Source of the DNA: Diadema setosum
Taxonomy: Eukaryota > Echinodermata > Echinoidea > Diadematoida > Diadematidae
Length of the DNA stretch: 64,000 bases
NCBI RefSeq assembly: GCF_964275005.1
Contig: NC_092697.1
Coordinates: 16,642,138 to 16,706,137, forward strand
Direction of reading: 5' to 3'
A program made the position numbers and the translations under genes. Every line of letters begins with the position of its first letter. Within the stretch, counting starts at the first letter, position 1. Below are positions 37,001-52,400 of the stretch, piece after piece. The notes beneath the pieces are model-generated. The model had not been told where the DNA came from and did not search any database. It saw nothing but the letters and a program-made list of their open reading frames with translations.

Positions 37001-40000
37001 TACTGATTTAATTTTTATACTGGTTGTTTCTATGCCTAACTTCTATGCCTAACATGTTAGAATTATTTTGAAGCACTGGATCTGGGTTTTTGTTTCATCT
37101 GCAAATGGTAAACAATGCCTTTAATAACACTACTCCAAACATACTTCAATAAGTCTCCCAATATATCAAACTACATTGCAAATTGAGAGTTAAGAGTACA
37201 ATATCTTTGTTGATAATGATGGTAAAGATATCAAAATAAAATCTGTCGAGAAAAATATTAAGACATCTGAGTCAAAAACTTATACCTTCAAAATTATTCC
37301 TATTCATTGTGAATCCTATGAATGCCTGAAGCTGACAAATTGCTTTGCATACAAATTACAGATATTAGTTGGCCATGAATACCAACTGAAAAGCCACCTT
37401 TTTAAAATTCCATGTACAACTTCCATCAATTCATATATAAACAAAATGATGACAGCCTAATCAAGGGAATATGATAGACAGAAACTTTGTTTAGACATTA
37501 ACTTGTTTGTCCACTGGGATTGGGCATTTTTATGTTTTGTACTTTAAAACAAGCAGATCTACATTACCATTTTCTTAATAATCATACCAGATTCAAGCAA
37601 AATATTGCAACTGACAGACTTCAATGGTGTGCTGGGACCTTAATCTTAGACATTTTGCAATGCACAGTCAGGTGCATATTGACTTAAGAGCAGGAAAGGG
37701 GTACATAAAGCATCCACTTTAGCAGCAAGGTAATTGGCTAAAACTGAGGAATTGTGTGGTACAGAATTGGTTTTTAGCTGTTTGTTTGCATTTTCTTTGA
37801 ATAAGATGAAAAGTGCAGCAGTAAATCTTGTCTACCATGAATGCCAGGGTTGTGAGGTGATGCTGAGTGATTCTGACACCCAGGCTGATATTCACATTGA
37901 CCTGGGTCACAAGAGGCTAGGCTGAGCCTATGTTGAGTGGGTCGGGGTCAATGTGTCTGGAATCCCAGTAATTCACATTGGGTAATAGGGTAATTGAGAC
38001 AGAATGCTACATCACACAATTTCTCCCTCCCACTCTCTCTCTCTCTCTTTTCCCCCAAGTCCCATTTCCACACTGGCTTGTAGGTTCATGCACAACCCAA
38101 GAGTTTGGATGGTTGATAACACACACTCCTTCCTACCACAACACCATGCATCTTTAATTTATTTTATTTTAAATTTACTTTAAATTACATAAGGGATTGT
38201 ATAGATACCTAATTTCTGGTTTCTAACATTTTTTGGTGAGATAATGAGAAACCTCTTATGAAATATGAAAGAGCATGTCATTCTATGAGGAATTCAACAT
38301 TTATTTGATAAAAATTGGTTTTGAAATGGCTGAGATATCCAAAAAAGAGCGATTCTGATAAAGCGTGGGACCCACACTTTATTACTATCACTTTGTTTTA
38401 CTTTGTTTTTGGATGTTTCAGTCATTCCAAACCCGATTTTCATCAAATAAACTTTGAATTCCTCTTAAAATGGTATGCTCTGTACTATATCATAAGTGTT
38501 TTCCTGGTATCCCGCAAAAAAGTTAAAAGCTCAATTCTCATCTCCACCATTACTGTACCATCCCTTTAAAATGTAACTATTCTAGGCTTCTAGAATTCCG
38601 TCATACTTGTCTAAGTAGGCTTCTGTGATATACAATGTATCTCTCATACTTCATGAATCCTATGAGAAGACAACTCAACTTTCAATTTGATATCAAATTT
38701 CTTGGAAGCACTTCAAAACCTAGCGCAGAAGGTGAATCTGCAATGTACAGTATGTGCAGCTGTTTCCGACTACTTGACAAATATTAATACATGTATACCA
38801 CAAAATTACCTTCTCTGAAAACCCCTCCCCAAGTGTTCATGTGGATTTTTCCCAAGATTCTCATCATCATTACACATCCATGTATGTTTACCTCACATTT
38901 AGGCCTACATATAAAATGTATCCATTCACAGAAAAACAAAAATGATAATTCTCAGGTTCCACAGCTAGATCACAGCTCACAGATATAACCAGCAACATAC
39001 TCGGTTAGCATATACCGTAGGCCTCTACTATGACAACAACACCACTGTATTCAATATACAACTTTGTATGATGCAGACTATAGCACACAGTACATATAAA
39101 AGACTTGGGGTGGCCATGACAGGCCTGTGAGATCCATGTAGTACAGGGAACTACCAGCATTTTCTCTGTGGCAAAGCACAAATTTTACATTTGGGTCAGT
39201 GGGCTCCGGGCAATATCATGTTACCATCAACTTTTTGTAGCTCTTCTCAGTCCAAGTACATCAGAACACCGGCCTAATACACGCAATGATATTACTGTAA
39301 AAGTGGAAATTTTTGCGCATTTCGCGCAACCAGAAGCTCGCGCGAAAATAAAAGCACGCGAATATTTTGCGTGCCATATGTTCTAGCAGTTGATGTCCTG
39401 ATTCCGCGGAATTAAAAACACATGTGACTCTTCTTACCCGCCCAAGCGCGAAAAATTAGTCACGCGAAAATATCCACTTTTACAGTACCAGCAAAGGGAA
39501 ACTGGCTGCATACACACAGACATACACCCATAACATTTTGTTAGTGTACTCGTTAACTTTTCATTTTATTACAAGTGGATACGGAAATTCCTTGGGAACA
39601 CAGACATACAAATGTAGTGTCACTTGTGTAGTGTACCGGTACCTGGAAACTAGGAATATGATACATGTCTAATTCGTTCTTTGGAAGTAGTGCATACCTT
39701 TTCCTTGTAAGCCCTTGCAAATTTGAAGAAATGTTACACACAGGTTGTAAAGGCCGTTTTAAGTGCTACACCATACCTTTGCTCTCAGGATAACGACACT
39801 AATTACTGATCAACAAAAAATAAAATGAAATCAATTTCTTGAAGGCTGTGTATTGATGAACGATGCTTAAATATTGAAAAATAAAAGCAACTTGGTTTTT
39901 TTATTTTGCATAGTTTTGCTAAACAGCTAGGCTTCTTAAGAAATCCAGTTATAAACCACACTCAGTCCAGGATGAGCCCCCTCTACGCTCTGGACAAATA

Positions 40001-43000
40001 TTGCCCACTATCTTTATCTCACTAAATACCAACAACACTCACATGCCACACTAAAGCTACAATATCCTGTAGGGAAGTCATTAACCCAGGAATGCAACAG
40101 CTGGTGACTAGATTATCAGGAATCATGAATTTAAGATGGATCACAACTATCATCCACATGCTTTTATTGTACTATTTTTTGAAAGACTAATGCATAAGTG
40201 CGGTAATAGCATTGTAAGTGAGTTACTTTCATATAATACGCGTTAATAGGCAACTAATTACAGCCATCAGTCCATAATACCGAGCTATGACATGAGCCTG
40301 ATTAAAGCCTGCCGACCTGCCCTGAAGAGCTCCCCCCCCCCCCCCCCCCCCGTCTCCATCTTGCAAAATTGAAGACGCGCCTCAAAATGTCTCGTCAAAA
40401 TGAGGATAGCATCTGGAGAAGTATTGGGGTTGTTATTGAGATCAAGCCTAGGAGTCTTCCTCATGGATAGGAGTCATTGGGACATTTAATAAGAGAGCTC
40501 CCCAAATCCACCTGACAGCGTCATCTTACTTACCTCCTCTCGCAGTACCGGGCGGGTCGTCGCCGCCAGCTTGGACAGACTCCTCGCAAACTCCATTTCT
40601 GCGGGGCGAAGGGATCAATGTGAAAGATATGTAATCACAATAAATTCACTCTGAATTGTTCCATTTAGGATAATCTCAGTTCATTAATTTTTCCATTTCA
40701 AACCCCATCCCCCCCCCCAAAAAAAAAAAAAAAATAAAATTCATGCACCATCATACATACAACACAATTGTCTGAATGCAAAGTATTTCAGATATTGACA
40801 TCTGGACATGCATTTTAATGTGATTAGGTAGCAAATTTTAAACAAAATCATAGAGAGAATTAATCAATGTTGCACTTAACAATGGGTTTCCACCTCCCTG
40901 GTTTTCAAGTAGGTTGTTGGAAATGGAGGGGACTGCTAAAAAGCTTAGCTTGTATATTGCATATTGTACAATTGTATACTGTATTTTAATACATAAGGAA
41001 CGCTCCAAATATTCATCCCCCACTACATCAGATTTCAAAAACACAATCTCCCATATTTTACAATGGCTCAATTCTTTGGAATATCATTCTTGCATCAATT
41101 AAATGCAGTAAGACTTTATCAATTTAAAAAAAAATTATAAAACATTTCTTTTAAGATGAACTGTACCAGAAGTTATGTGTATGGCTTTTCCTTTCATTTC
41201 CTTTTTCTTTCTCTCCTTTCTTTCCATTATTCTTTTGTGTTTTATTACTGTAATGGTATACCCTACTGTAAAGTCATGTAATGTCGTTGTGTTTCTACTG
41301 TCTTGTTCTGTCCTGTCTTGTTCTCTCCTGTCTTTGTAAAAAATAAAAAAAAAAGTTTAATGTATTCACAAGAATCCTTTGAGTGGTTCACAATTTACAA
41401 GCATGCTTTTCAGTGAACCTCTCAGTTCTTTCTTTTTTTTTTTCCTCCAAACATAACTTTGTATTTTGCTGGTATGCATGTATAATTTCGTATTTGTTAA
41501 ACATTATCTACCGTGTAAAGTCGAATACATGCCTATGTTATATCTTCTGATTCATTTCGTGTTATGTTTGACGAAAAAGAAAGAAAGAATGAAATAAATG
41601 AAATGAAATGAAATGAAATGAACTATTTCCTCTCATGTCTTTTCTTTTCTCCTCACCTTGTGTCGGCCGTCTTTGTTACAATTTCAGGTAAATTTGTTTG
41701 ATGATTGCCCACATTGAAATGTAACAATGATTGAAAGGGATCATTTCCAACAAGCCTCTTCTATACTTTTTATGATCCCACATATAAGACATCTTGTAGC
41801 ATGAAAAAATGTATTCTGAGATCATTATCATGCTTTGAAGTGGAAATATTTCAATGAATGAAATATTGCAAGTGGTCATAGAAATGTGCAAAACGTCTTT
41901 ATTTTGAGGCAACTTTCAATCACAATTTGCTATTAACTGCAACAATCTATTATTCAACAGTTAGAGAGATGCATCTATTGCATTCAAACCACAAGCTGTA
42001 GTTGTCAAGTGCCACCCACGAAATCAAAGTATTAAACAAAATGTCCCTTTCACAGATTAAATACATGGTGAGCATTTGACTGAAAAGAAAAGAAGACTTA
42101 AATGGAGATTCTAGAACTGATAGATTTCTGTATTTTCTGTAAACTGGATAGGGGAGAGAAACAGAGTTCTGAATAACAGTTCAAACTCTGAAAACCTTAA
42201 TAAGTTTCTTGACTGCAGCCATGCCATTAAAAAATGCTCACACATTTTCCAATCTCACAGATTTAGTGGCCACTTATGCTTCTACTGTACATCACCACTC
42301 ATTGAAACAAACAATACAGCTTGGGGCTAGACAGAACACATAGAACACATGCACCTTAGTGGGTGCTGGGCAAATACACTGGACCTGTTCAAATATGCAT
42401 AATGCTACATTATCACAACATCAAACACCAAGAACATCATGCCCTCCCCTTTTAAACTTCCAACACGACTTTAGTGGTCTTTTCTTTCCCTCTTTACATA
42501 CATCATACTAATAGACAATTACAGGCTTTGCTGGGATGTGATCTGTGCAAACAATGTAGACCCACACTGGGAGGATTTTCATTTGCAGACAGAGACACAA
42601 TGTTGAAGATGTGCTGGCCAGATATATTGCGATTTTAAAAAGTAGCTGTTAATAAGTGGAAAAGACTTTTGAATAGGAAGTTGAGAGAAAAAAAAAGACC
42701 TATTGTAAGCACACTGTAATAATTACTCAAAACATGACACAGTCACACCAGGCAACTTTCTTTCACCTTTTTTTTTTTTTTTTTTTTAAATGAATATCAC
42801 CTTTCCAACGGTAAAAATCTAAATCACACACTGACTAATGAATACCTCTATTAACCCAAGTGAGGAGAAGAAACCATCGTGGAATCTGAACCAAACATCT
42901 ACTGCTTACAAGGCAGTGGCACTATATACCACTGAGCCAAACACAGCCTACATATTTTTTTTTCATTGAGATACATCACCTTGACAAAAATCTTCACTCA

Positions 43001-43369
43001 ATGAACTTCATCTTCACACTATGTGAAACTCCTTTGACACGATCCCAACAAGAGCATCAAAAGATTTGAAGTTGTGCTATGTTTAAGCTAAACAAGAAAT
43101 GCAGAAACCTTGTAACCAGGCTACTTGACCATGCCACCATCAAGCACTAGGTCTCATCCGCCGCACCCGTATGAGAGAACACTGCTCCCTGTGCAAAATT
43201 TAAAATCACTGGGTGATTCATTTATTTTGTTGAGTTATTGGTTTTTTTTTTATGAAGTACTAATTTTATGAAGATAAAGGGTGCAAATATTCAAATATGG
43301 TGTGCCTCTTAACTTAACAAGAAGAAGAAGAAGAAGAAGAAGAAGAAGAAGAAGAAGAAGAAGAAGAAG

Positions 43370-43400
<31 letters not shown>

Positions 43401-46400
43401 GCAGCAGCAGCAGCAACAACAACAACAACAACAACAACAACAGTCTAACCCACATGAGGATGAACTCACCAAGATGCACTCTTTTCTCCACATAGAGGAT
43501 GACATCTTTGGAGTATTTGGACCATGCCTTGGCCCGCTCTAGGGCCAGGTCCACCCCTCCCTCCAGCTGCATCAGCCATGCGTCAATTTCTTCAGAGTTT
43601 AGCTGGCCTGGTGAAGAGACAAAATAACAGAAACAGAGTGTACAACTACAAGTTACTATCTAATCAAAGGTATCCCACAGATAATACATGTGTATGCCTC
43701 AAATGGCTCAGATAATTCATAACATTCTTCATTCATAACTGTGCTCAAACTTTTGTTCATCTCATTTTGCCTTGGTTTCTGTGAAGTCTTTTACAAAACT
43801 TTCTTCTTCTTTTTGCAATATATTTCCCTTTAAGCACGACAATTTGCCCTTTTCACCTCTGGCCACATTCTGCAAGCATGGAGCCTGTACATGTGTCCTT
43901 GTCACTCTGTCCCAAACCTTATAACATCTCCAATGCATATTTATTCTCCGCATTCAATGATACGAGGCTTTTGTTCCCATAAAAACAGTGATGTGTGAAA
44001 TAAAAAGGGCAAATATTTTGCTTATCTCTGCAATCACACTCATACTTCATATGGAATATGTCTTTGTAGAAAAAAAAAAATGAACCAAAGAAGAGCAAGA
44101 CTGGAAACAAAAAAGTATCCATATCTCTAAATGGACCACATATCTTTTTACAATTCCGTACATGTTGAAAGGATGGCAACAGTAATTTATGTGTGAGTCT
44201 GAAAATCAGTAAAGATCATGTACGTTGCACATGTGAACACAGAATGTGGCTAACACTAAATTGCTTTTACAAAAAAAATCTGGCATACAATACATGCGAT
44301 ACTATCAGATTAGTTTAGCTCTCAACAAAGAATGCTCAGTGGCCTCATGACCAGAGCCAACATTATTGTAACTTTCTCTTTGCTTGAAATCCGAGACCAA
44401 TTACAATGTTACGACTGTCAGCACACATGTGCATGTAAAACACACTTGTGACATATCCATGCACGCGAACATGAACACACAATTATTTCTCAAATGGGAG
44501 AACATGATATCTACATATCAAACACTCTTGTCACGAAGACAAACTGAAACTCCTCAGCCCTGTAAATGTCAGCGAGAGTCAAGAGAGCAGGGGCATTCAC
44601 GCATCAATCTTGACGGAAACAACCTCCCTGACGTGTTTATCTTTTTGCCATTCACACTAGTGGGTATAGTAGGAAGGAAGGGCCCTCTGGAAATGGACAT
44701 GGCCTGGAATGTATGGTATCCCAACTATCCATTTCCCCTCCATACCCATGAACTCTGCCCACATTTGCCAGTAAAAAGTGAGAGAAGAAGGAGGGGGTGG
44801 GGGGGGGGGGAGGGAGGGATGAGGATGGGGAGAGTGCACTAAAAGGTGATAAAATACAACACAAACACTTTTTCACTTTGATATACAGGCAGAGTTTCTT
44901 ATCTTGTTATCAGCGGAAAGTTGATGTAAGATAGGCCATTCTAAATAATCTGATCAATGGGTTGACACAGTAAGAGATAGAACATTTTTGGATGCTTCTC
45001 CCTCCATCGTTTGCAGGACACCCACAAACAACTTTGCTCAAGTTCCGTTCTTTTCTCTTTATGAATCAGACAACATTTAAGGGCCCTTGCTGAGAGCAAA
45101 GCACTGCCTCCTTTTTATCTGTAACATTGGCTGTACACGGTGGAAGGAAATACACCATTACAAAGCCACAGCACTGACTAGTGAATTTACTAGATGTAGT
45201 CCAAGACCTTGAACGCAGATCACCTCTCATGTGACTCATGTTAAATACAAGGTCTTTAGAATTTCTAATGGAATCGATTACGATTGACCAAAGAGCAATT
45301 TCATCTGTATAGATTTTTAATAAAACAAGTATTATGGATGGCAAGAGAATGTGAACTTTGAGTTTTGACATGTAAGGATCATTTTGTATTAATACTTCTA
45401 TGTAGGAAGACATAATCCTGACTTTTCTTGACGAAATAAAAATAAAAAAAAGAGGAACAAACAAAGAGAATCAAAATATTCTATATAAACTCTCCCAACT
45501 GCCAATACTGGATATCTCATCAAACATGCATACTGTACAATTCTAATATAAACTAAAATTTAACACTGCAGTTATAATTATAACTGTAAATTTGATTACA
45601 TATCAAGCAACTATGTTTCCAACAATCTGTAATATTACATTTCAAGGGTGCTCTTCAGTGAACATAAAGCAGTAAGACAGAAAATGTTTGTCATGAATAT
45701 TCAAAAAAATGACTTTAAAAGTTGACGTAGATGGCACTGACATTGGGATTGTACAGTATTGGTGGAGATGAGAATTGGGCTTTTAACTTTTTGCGAGATA
45801 CCAAGAAAACACTTATGAAATAGTAAAGAGCATACCATTTTAAGAGGAATTGAAAGTTTATTTGATGAAGATTGGGTTTGGAATGACTGAAACATCCAAA
45901 AACAAAGTAAAACAAAGCAATCATAATAAAAGGTGCATGGGTCCCACACTATTAGAATCGCTCTGTTTTGGATATCTCAGCCATTTCAAAACCAATTTTC
46001 ATCAAATAATTCCTCATGGAATTACATGCTCTTTCATATTTCATAGGAGGTTTCTCATTATCTCACCAAAAAATGTTAGAAACCTGAAATTAGGTCTCAA
46101 CCAAAACTATACGATCCCTTTAAGTCATACTTACAACCTGCGATCCACAGACACGTTTCAAAACGTCAACACTCAATTATCATCATTCAGCAAACTACAA
46201 GAACGCCTCTCTATTGCATGTCTTAGAGTGAGTTGTCAACTTACTTCCTTCTCTGATGTCACTAGCAGTCTCCTTAAAGTGCGGCCCAATATACTCGGGG
46301 TTACTGTTTATCGACACCAGACTCTCGCAAGACTGAGAAAGAAGACCACAAACAAAAGAAAAAAGACACAAGAAATCATTTCAAGGGTAATGACATGAGG

Positions 46401-49400
46401 AAAAGAAAACATCTCTAGCAAAATCTTTTTAGAAGTCTTGTTGTTGTTTTCAGACGAATTCACTTGCATAGATTATCTAACTTTTTGAAGTGTCAGTTCA
46501 ATAATCACTTACAGTGGTACATTATCTTCTTTTTCACAATTTGATCACATACTGTAATGCAAAATGTTCCCAAATCGAGTTTAGAAAAGGAAAGCACTCT
46601 AGAAGATGATAGATGTTTGACAATAGCATGAATAAACCTGTTTACTGTAATAATGCATTCAAAAGTTCTGGGTATTTACAACAAGCTATTCCATCTACCT
46701 ATCCTTAATACATTTTACTTTACACTTTCTCTCCGGTTTGCATGCATGTAGTTGTTGCTATGTCAAGCAAGCATGTCTTTGGCAACCTTCCCAGTTGCCA
46801 GGAACAACCGTTGATATAACTTTGGTATGTACAAGGTTCCACATTAAATTTTAAAATGTCAGGTAACCAGTCTATACTACTATCACAAGGATTGTTTTGT
46901 TAAGAAGAAAAAAAGAAAGAGAATATGAGGAAATAAGAGCGTTGACAACAACATAATTTTTTTGAAATAGAAGAGAGCAGGCCAAACATGCAGAGTTTCT
47001 GGTTTAAATTCCATGCCTACCCTCAATATCATGGCATCACCACACAACATACCCAAAGAAAACAGGAAGAATCTTTACATTTAAAGGAGAAATATGAACG
47101 AGAGATAAAGGAGAAGATCAATGATTCCTGCATTAATCAGTTGCAACAGAAACAACTCGACAAAAATAATCTATTTAAATAAATATGCAGTATCCGTTGC
47201 CATAAGGAATCAGAACCATCAATTATTGGCTATCGAGCGGAAGCTGGGTGGTCTTGTGGATACGACACCTTTCTAGCAATCAGGAGGTTGTAGGTTCATG
47301 ACTCGAGTATATATGCACATGATTTCTATCATGACTATTACTCAAAAACACTGAAAAATCGGTGTGCATACGCATTGTACATCATGACAGGGCAATTTGT
47401 CAATCGGCGGCAAGATCAGCTATCAAGACTCACCTTGGAAGGATGGAAACCTAAATGTAACGAAGTCTGTTCTATATCGCCCATTAGGTACTCCGTCACG
47501 CTATTGCTGAAGGCAAGGGCAAGGGCATCGATGACCTCGTAGAGGGCAGTCTTGTCTTTCTCTTCATTGTTGCTCGTTAAACCTGGGCAAAAACAGCGTA
47601 AAGACAGCGAAAGGATAAACTGTAAAATCTGTTTTCCTTCAACTTCAAGAAGTGCAAGGTTATCAGCCTTGAACATAGTATAAATTAATATCTCTATTCC
47701 TTCAGAGCTGTGGAGTATATTACTTCTGAGCATTCAAACATACAGGCAAAGAAAGAATCATGTAACAAAATTGTATCAGCTGCAATAAAAAACAAACAAA
47801 CAAACAACAATATGTTTTGATATAATCAGTCACAACAGTGGCAATTGCAATTTACAACAGAAATAGTTGCAAATAATGATTTTACCCTTAAACCACAAAT
47901 TCTAACAAAGCCTCACAAGGAAATTTCCGCTCCAGAATCAAGTTTTAATTACGCGGTGAACATGCCCTCCAACTGTTTCCCAATTGTCACATGGTCCATA
48001 TGGATGGAGATTGCAGAGATACTACTGGAATGCAAACCACTGGATCATTCGTGTTTCACCAACATCCTAGGGATGTTATCCAAAGGATTACCATTTCAAT
48101 ACCTCAAGTGCAAACTTGGTGATATCAAGTTTTGTATTGAACCAAATCTTTAAAAGAAAAATGATCAAAACCAATAAAACAAACAAATACCATGTATCCG
48201 TTCAAAAAAAGGATTGATGAAAACCTGAGGATATCACATTCATGTTTGTTGGGTCTCTTTGTTCACAAAAAGCAATAACAAAACTGCATATCGCATCAGG
48301 AAAACCACTCCGACGACAACAAATTGCTAGATATTCACATGTAGACACCACAAACAGTTCGCAAACAAATTATTGATCATCTTTGTATTATGTAATGCAT
48401 GCTCTTTCAACATCTCACTTACAAATGTGTACAGGTCAAACGAACACCTAAAACAGAACATAAAGGCTTCCAAAATCATTTTTTAACATCACAAACCTCA
48501 GTTTTCTAATTAAAGCATTCATGCCCCATAGCAATCAGGCATCACTTCATAGTAACATAATTTTGATATGGAAGGTCCTTACGGAACACATTCAAGAAAG
48601 GGCATGAAAGAAAAAAGGCTTTGTCTAAAACCCATGAGTGCTCCTTGGGTTTCAAGTGGAGCTAATGTCTGTCTGCTAGTTACATGGTACTTGTGCTGAT
48701 AAATCAGTCCAGATACAGTTTTGTAACATCCATCATTACCTTGCATTTATTTGTTGTTTGCCACTTTTTCCTATTTATGTGCCTCCATCTTCCCTCAGTT
48801 TTAACATTTGCTGTGAAAGTCATGTTTTCTTTGCTATTTGTCATCTTGTGTTTTTTTTTTCATTATTATGCTTGTCTGTTAGTAGTAAATACATCTTTGT
48901 GAAAAGTTGTTATTGCATCATGAAATTATGTGAACGTTTTTGGATAACATTTTCAGGATATTGATGGGGGGAAAAAGGAACAGGTGATTATTTTTTTTTT
49001 TTTTCCGGGTGATCCGGATCACAAAATCCAGCTCAAGGATGTTTTTTGAAGGATGTGTGCTCAGTTCTTATGGCTATAGTGACCCCACATTGCCATGGTG
49101 GAGGTTCAAACTCTCAAAAGTGCTTCTACACTGTAGCTGGTTCATGCTGGACTTGTGCCATATAACTTGTTCTGGGTAGGGTTTGTTTCAGCTTTCTTCC
49201 AGGTTTGATTTCGCAATGCAAAATATCTTTCACTCTATCCTGTTCTTGATACCCTGCGGTTCTACTTCAATCATATCCTGATATCCCACATGTGACGCGT
49301 GTCTGGAATCATGTATGACAGACATGCTCTGCCCATCCATAGGACTTTGATAAACTTGATGGATTAGTTGTTCCATCAATTCAATTCTTTTCATGAATCA

Positions 49401-52400
49401 AGTTTTGATAGTGTACGTATGAAAAATGAATGATCCACAGTTTCCTTATGTTTATGCCTTCTGGATTATTCTACAAAACTTAAAAGCAAATACAGTAAAA
49501 GTGCAATTGGGAGAGGAAATTGATAATTTCTATATATTTGTCTAACATGTTTGTGATCAATGTACTCCTTTGCTTGCATGAGATATTTTGTCATTTTTAA
49601 GCAAAATAGTCCAAATACATAAGTAGGAAAAACATTGTCTAAGACTGAAATTTTGTACCACTGACACAGTAAACTAACTGTACTTGTAATGTTTAATAGA
49701 TAGAGAATAACAGTTCAGTAGATTTTTCTTTCATATCAGATTCTGTTGAAATTTAACTTTGCAGGTATTTTTCCAAGTCCTGTCAGAAGTAATGCATTTA
49801 GCCATGCAAATAGCAAAGAATACAGCGCGTTACAGCATCACAAGCGCAGTACATTGAGTTAAAAAGAATCTCACGACAATGTCAGTTGTGGAGTACCTTC
49901 TAGAATGCCAAGAAGACAGTTTTCTGAGATTTTCAGAGATCCTCTCACAGACATTAAAGTAGACATTCAAAGAGATCATTAAATTCTGCAATTTAGGCAT
50001 CAGTAGAAAGCTCAGAAGACATAGAAGGCAATGGAATTTCGTTACCTCGCTTTCGCGTTGCTAGAAAGAAGTAAACGCTCACGAAAAACTGCGGTTTTCT
50101 GGAGCCTGATAAGGGCCAATTCGTCAGGAATTATGCCCGCTTCGCCTGACGTCACGCACTGGATTTGCGGACTCTGCCCGTTGAATGTGTGTACAATGTT
50201 AACGGAGGTACAACCTGATTCTTTTGCATTTTATTTCCTTATGTAAAAGTCAAATTGAACAAAATATAACTTTTTATGGTTTAATAGTAATGAAGAAACA
50301 TTTCTCTCTCGATTTTTTGTAATTCTTACAGATATTTTCGTCAATATTCAGGAATTCAAGCTACTTAGGTAATCTTATTTTTCTTACGTTTGTAATGTTA
50401 GCACGTTCAAGTTTCGCTGGTCATATGAAGCGTTTAATTGGAAATCATGAGGATGTCCGTGACAGGATTGATAATCTAAGACATGGTGATGTTGACAATA
50501 ACAAGCAGACTTACGAAAAATGGCGAAATATCAAAATAGGAGAGATTTTAAAACGAGGATCGAGATAACAACTTGTGCAGCCCAGTCTCGTAGCTCGCGA
50601 TTGCTCGCATGCAGTACGTGCTTGTATTAATCCGCGGTGAAGTGGCTCTACTGCTCCGATCCGCATTGGTAGCCGCTCGCCGCACCACCATCCTCACTGC
50701 CTGCGTGCCTGGCCTGTTACGTGATTAGCCAAGTCATGGAAGTACTTTCATTGGCGTAGGAACATAGGCGTGAACTACTCGTAATTGCCATGCTTTGCAT
50801 AACCACGTGTGTTTGTTTACGTTCGCGCCCGATACTGTAATACTGTACGACTATACGAGATTCTGACCAGGGAGGTGGGAAGAGGAGTGGAATCTCCTGT
50901 CTTCGACATCGACAAGGTTCGGTGTTTTCGCGAGTAATTACATCACTGCTTCACCAGTGTGCACACGCTCGTAAAACTTCCGTAAATGACATCTGCTATG
51001 ATAGCTATCACGCCATTGCGCCTGACTAGTTGCTGACCTCAAACCGGTCAGACCAAGGAGGTACATACTAGGCGAGCAAGGTCTAATAGCAGGGCGGACA
51101 TAAGCACTTCCCGATTGCTCGGGCAAGTGAAAATCAAAGTCGTACAAGTGTTCTGAACAAGGAGAAAAATGCTTGCCCGAATCGGGCAGGCAAATAATTT
51201 TGAAGCCACCTTCTTTCTCCACATTTTCCCTTCAACAAACCCATGAATTCATGCACACGCAAGCCCAAAACTAATTACTGTTTAGCGATGTCACGATTTC
51301 AACAACTGTCGAACACTGACTTACTTGGAAGAAGCCCGGGTATTGCATTACGATGCCACATCAACGCTCATCGATATCGAACAAAGTTTTTATTCCAATA
51401 CGATGTATTAGCCTATTTTGGCAGTAGAAAATAGCGACAGCAGAAAAAAACCTGCCATTTTCTGCTCGCCGTTAGCTGCCTACATGAGTCGGGTAGTCAC
51501 TGGTGGTGCGTGCTCCATGTGGATACCGAGCACAGTGCGCGATTCAAGATAAAAATAACACAAATCAATAACGCGCGGTCAAAAGTGAACACCAAGTTTA
51601 CCAAGAAACAATAAAAATTCCACGACGGCAAGGTGCCCGACTTGGGGATGGGGGGGGGGGGGTAGAGGAGAGAGACCATTTGACAAAAACAGAAACCGCG
51701 CGTACTGGCACATTCTTGGCGGTCATGAACAGTCTGGGGCCTGGAGGAATGAACAGGGAAAATGTTTGACAAGTCGAAGACCCAGCGGGTTGATTACAAA
51801 CGTAATGATTCTTTATTTCTCTCATTTAATTTGTCTAAAATAGGGCTATCTCTCTCTCTCTTTCTCTTTCTCTCTATTTCCTTTTCTATTTCTTGTAAGA
51901 ATTGTTTGTACTTACCGATAAAGAAAAATGAAATAAATAAACAGTGTTAAACTTGAAATGCCTTATTTTCCTGCTTTAAAATACTTCTCCATTTTGTACA
52001 TTATTTCTATTCTGAGTTATGAAAAAAAGAGAAAACATGTTGCTGATTGTTACTCTAAAAAGTTGTTTATTCCGAAGGTTCGCTAATCTAAAACTTAAGA
52101 AATAAGAAATTTAATCTGGGAACAAATTCAATTCGTTTTCAGATTAACAAGCCTTTTCCCGATTTTCACATTACCCAAACTTCAGAATAATGCTACAAAT
52201 GTTTGGATTAACAAACCCTCTTATATTGTATAATTTCGGATAAACGAACTTTCACAGTAACGTGCAAATATTATTTTTTTTTAGTCGGGCATAAGGAAAT
52301 GTTCAGAAAACGTGTATAGACGGGTGGTAAAAAAAGGAGAAAAAATAGGTTTGAATTTTAGTTTAGCATCGCGTCTCTTTGTGTGGTGCTCGTTATTCCG

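Larger units (their letters stand above)
35239..40533. other. 5.3-kb intron e-f
   Basis: Contains the TTAA-type MITE copy 1, foldback MITE copy 4, the 195-bp MITE, a direct repeat copy and a CT-rich run (38030-38048). Otherwise AT-rich with no exon signal. Confidence 0.6.
40599..43469. other. 2.9-kb intron d-e
   Basis: AT-rich. Contains short TC-rich runs, an AAATG repeat (41588-41620), the tRNA-like SINE and the compound microsatellite. No exon recognised. Confidence 0.6.

Noticed and set aside
42873..42953. Functional tRNA-Thr gene
   Set aside because: Boxes and anticodon loop are present, but the acceptor and T arms do not pair and a poly-A follows, so it is a SINE.
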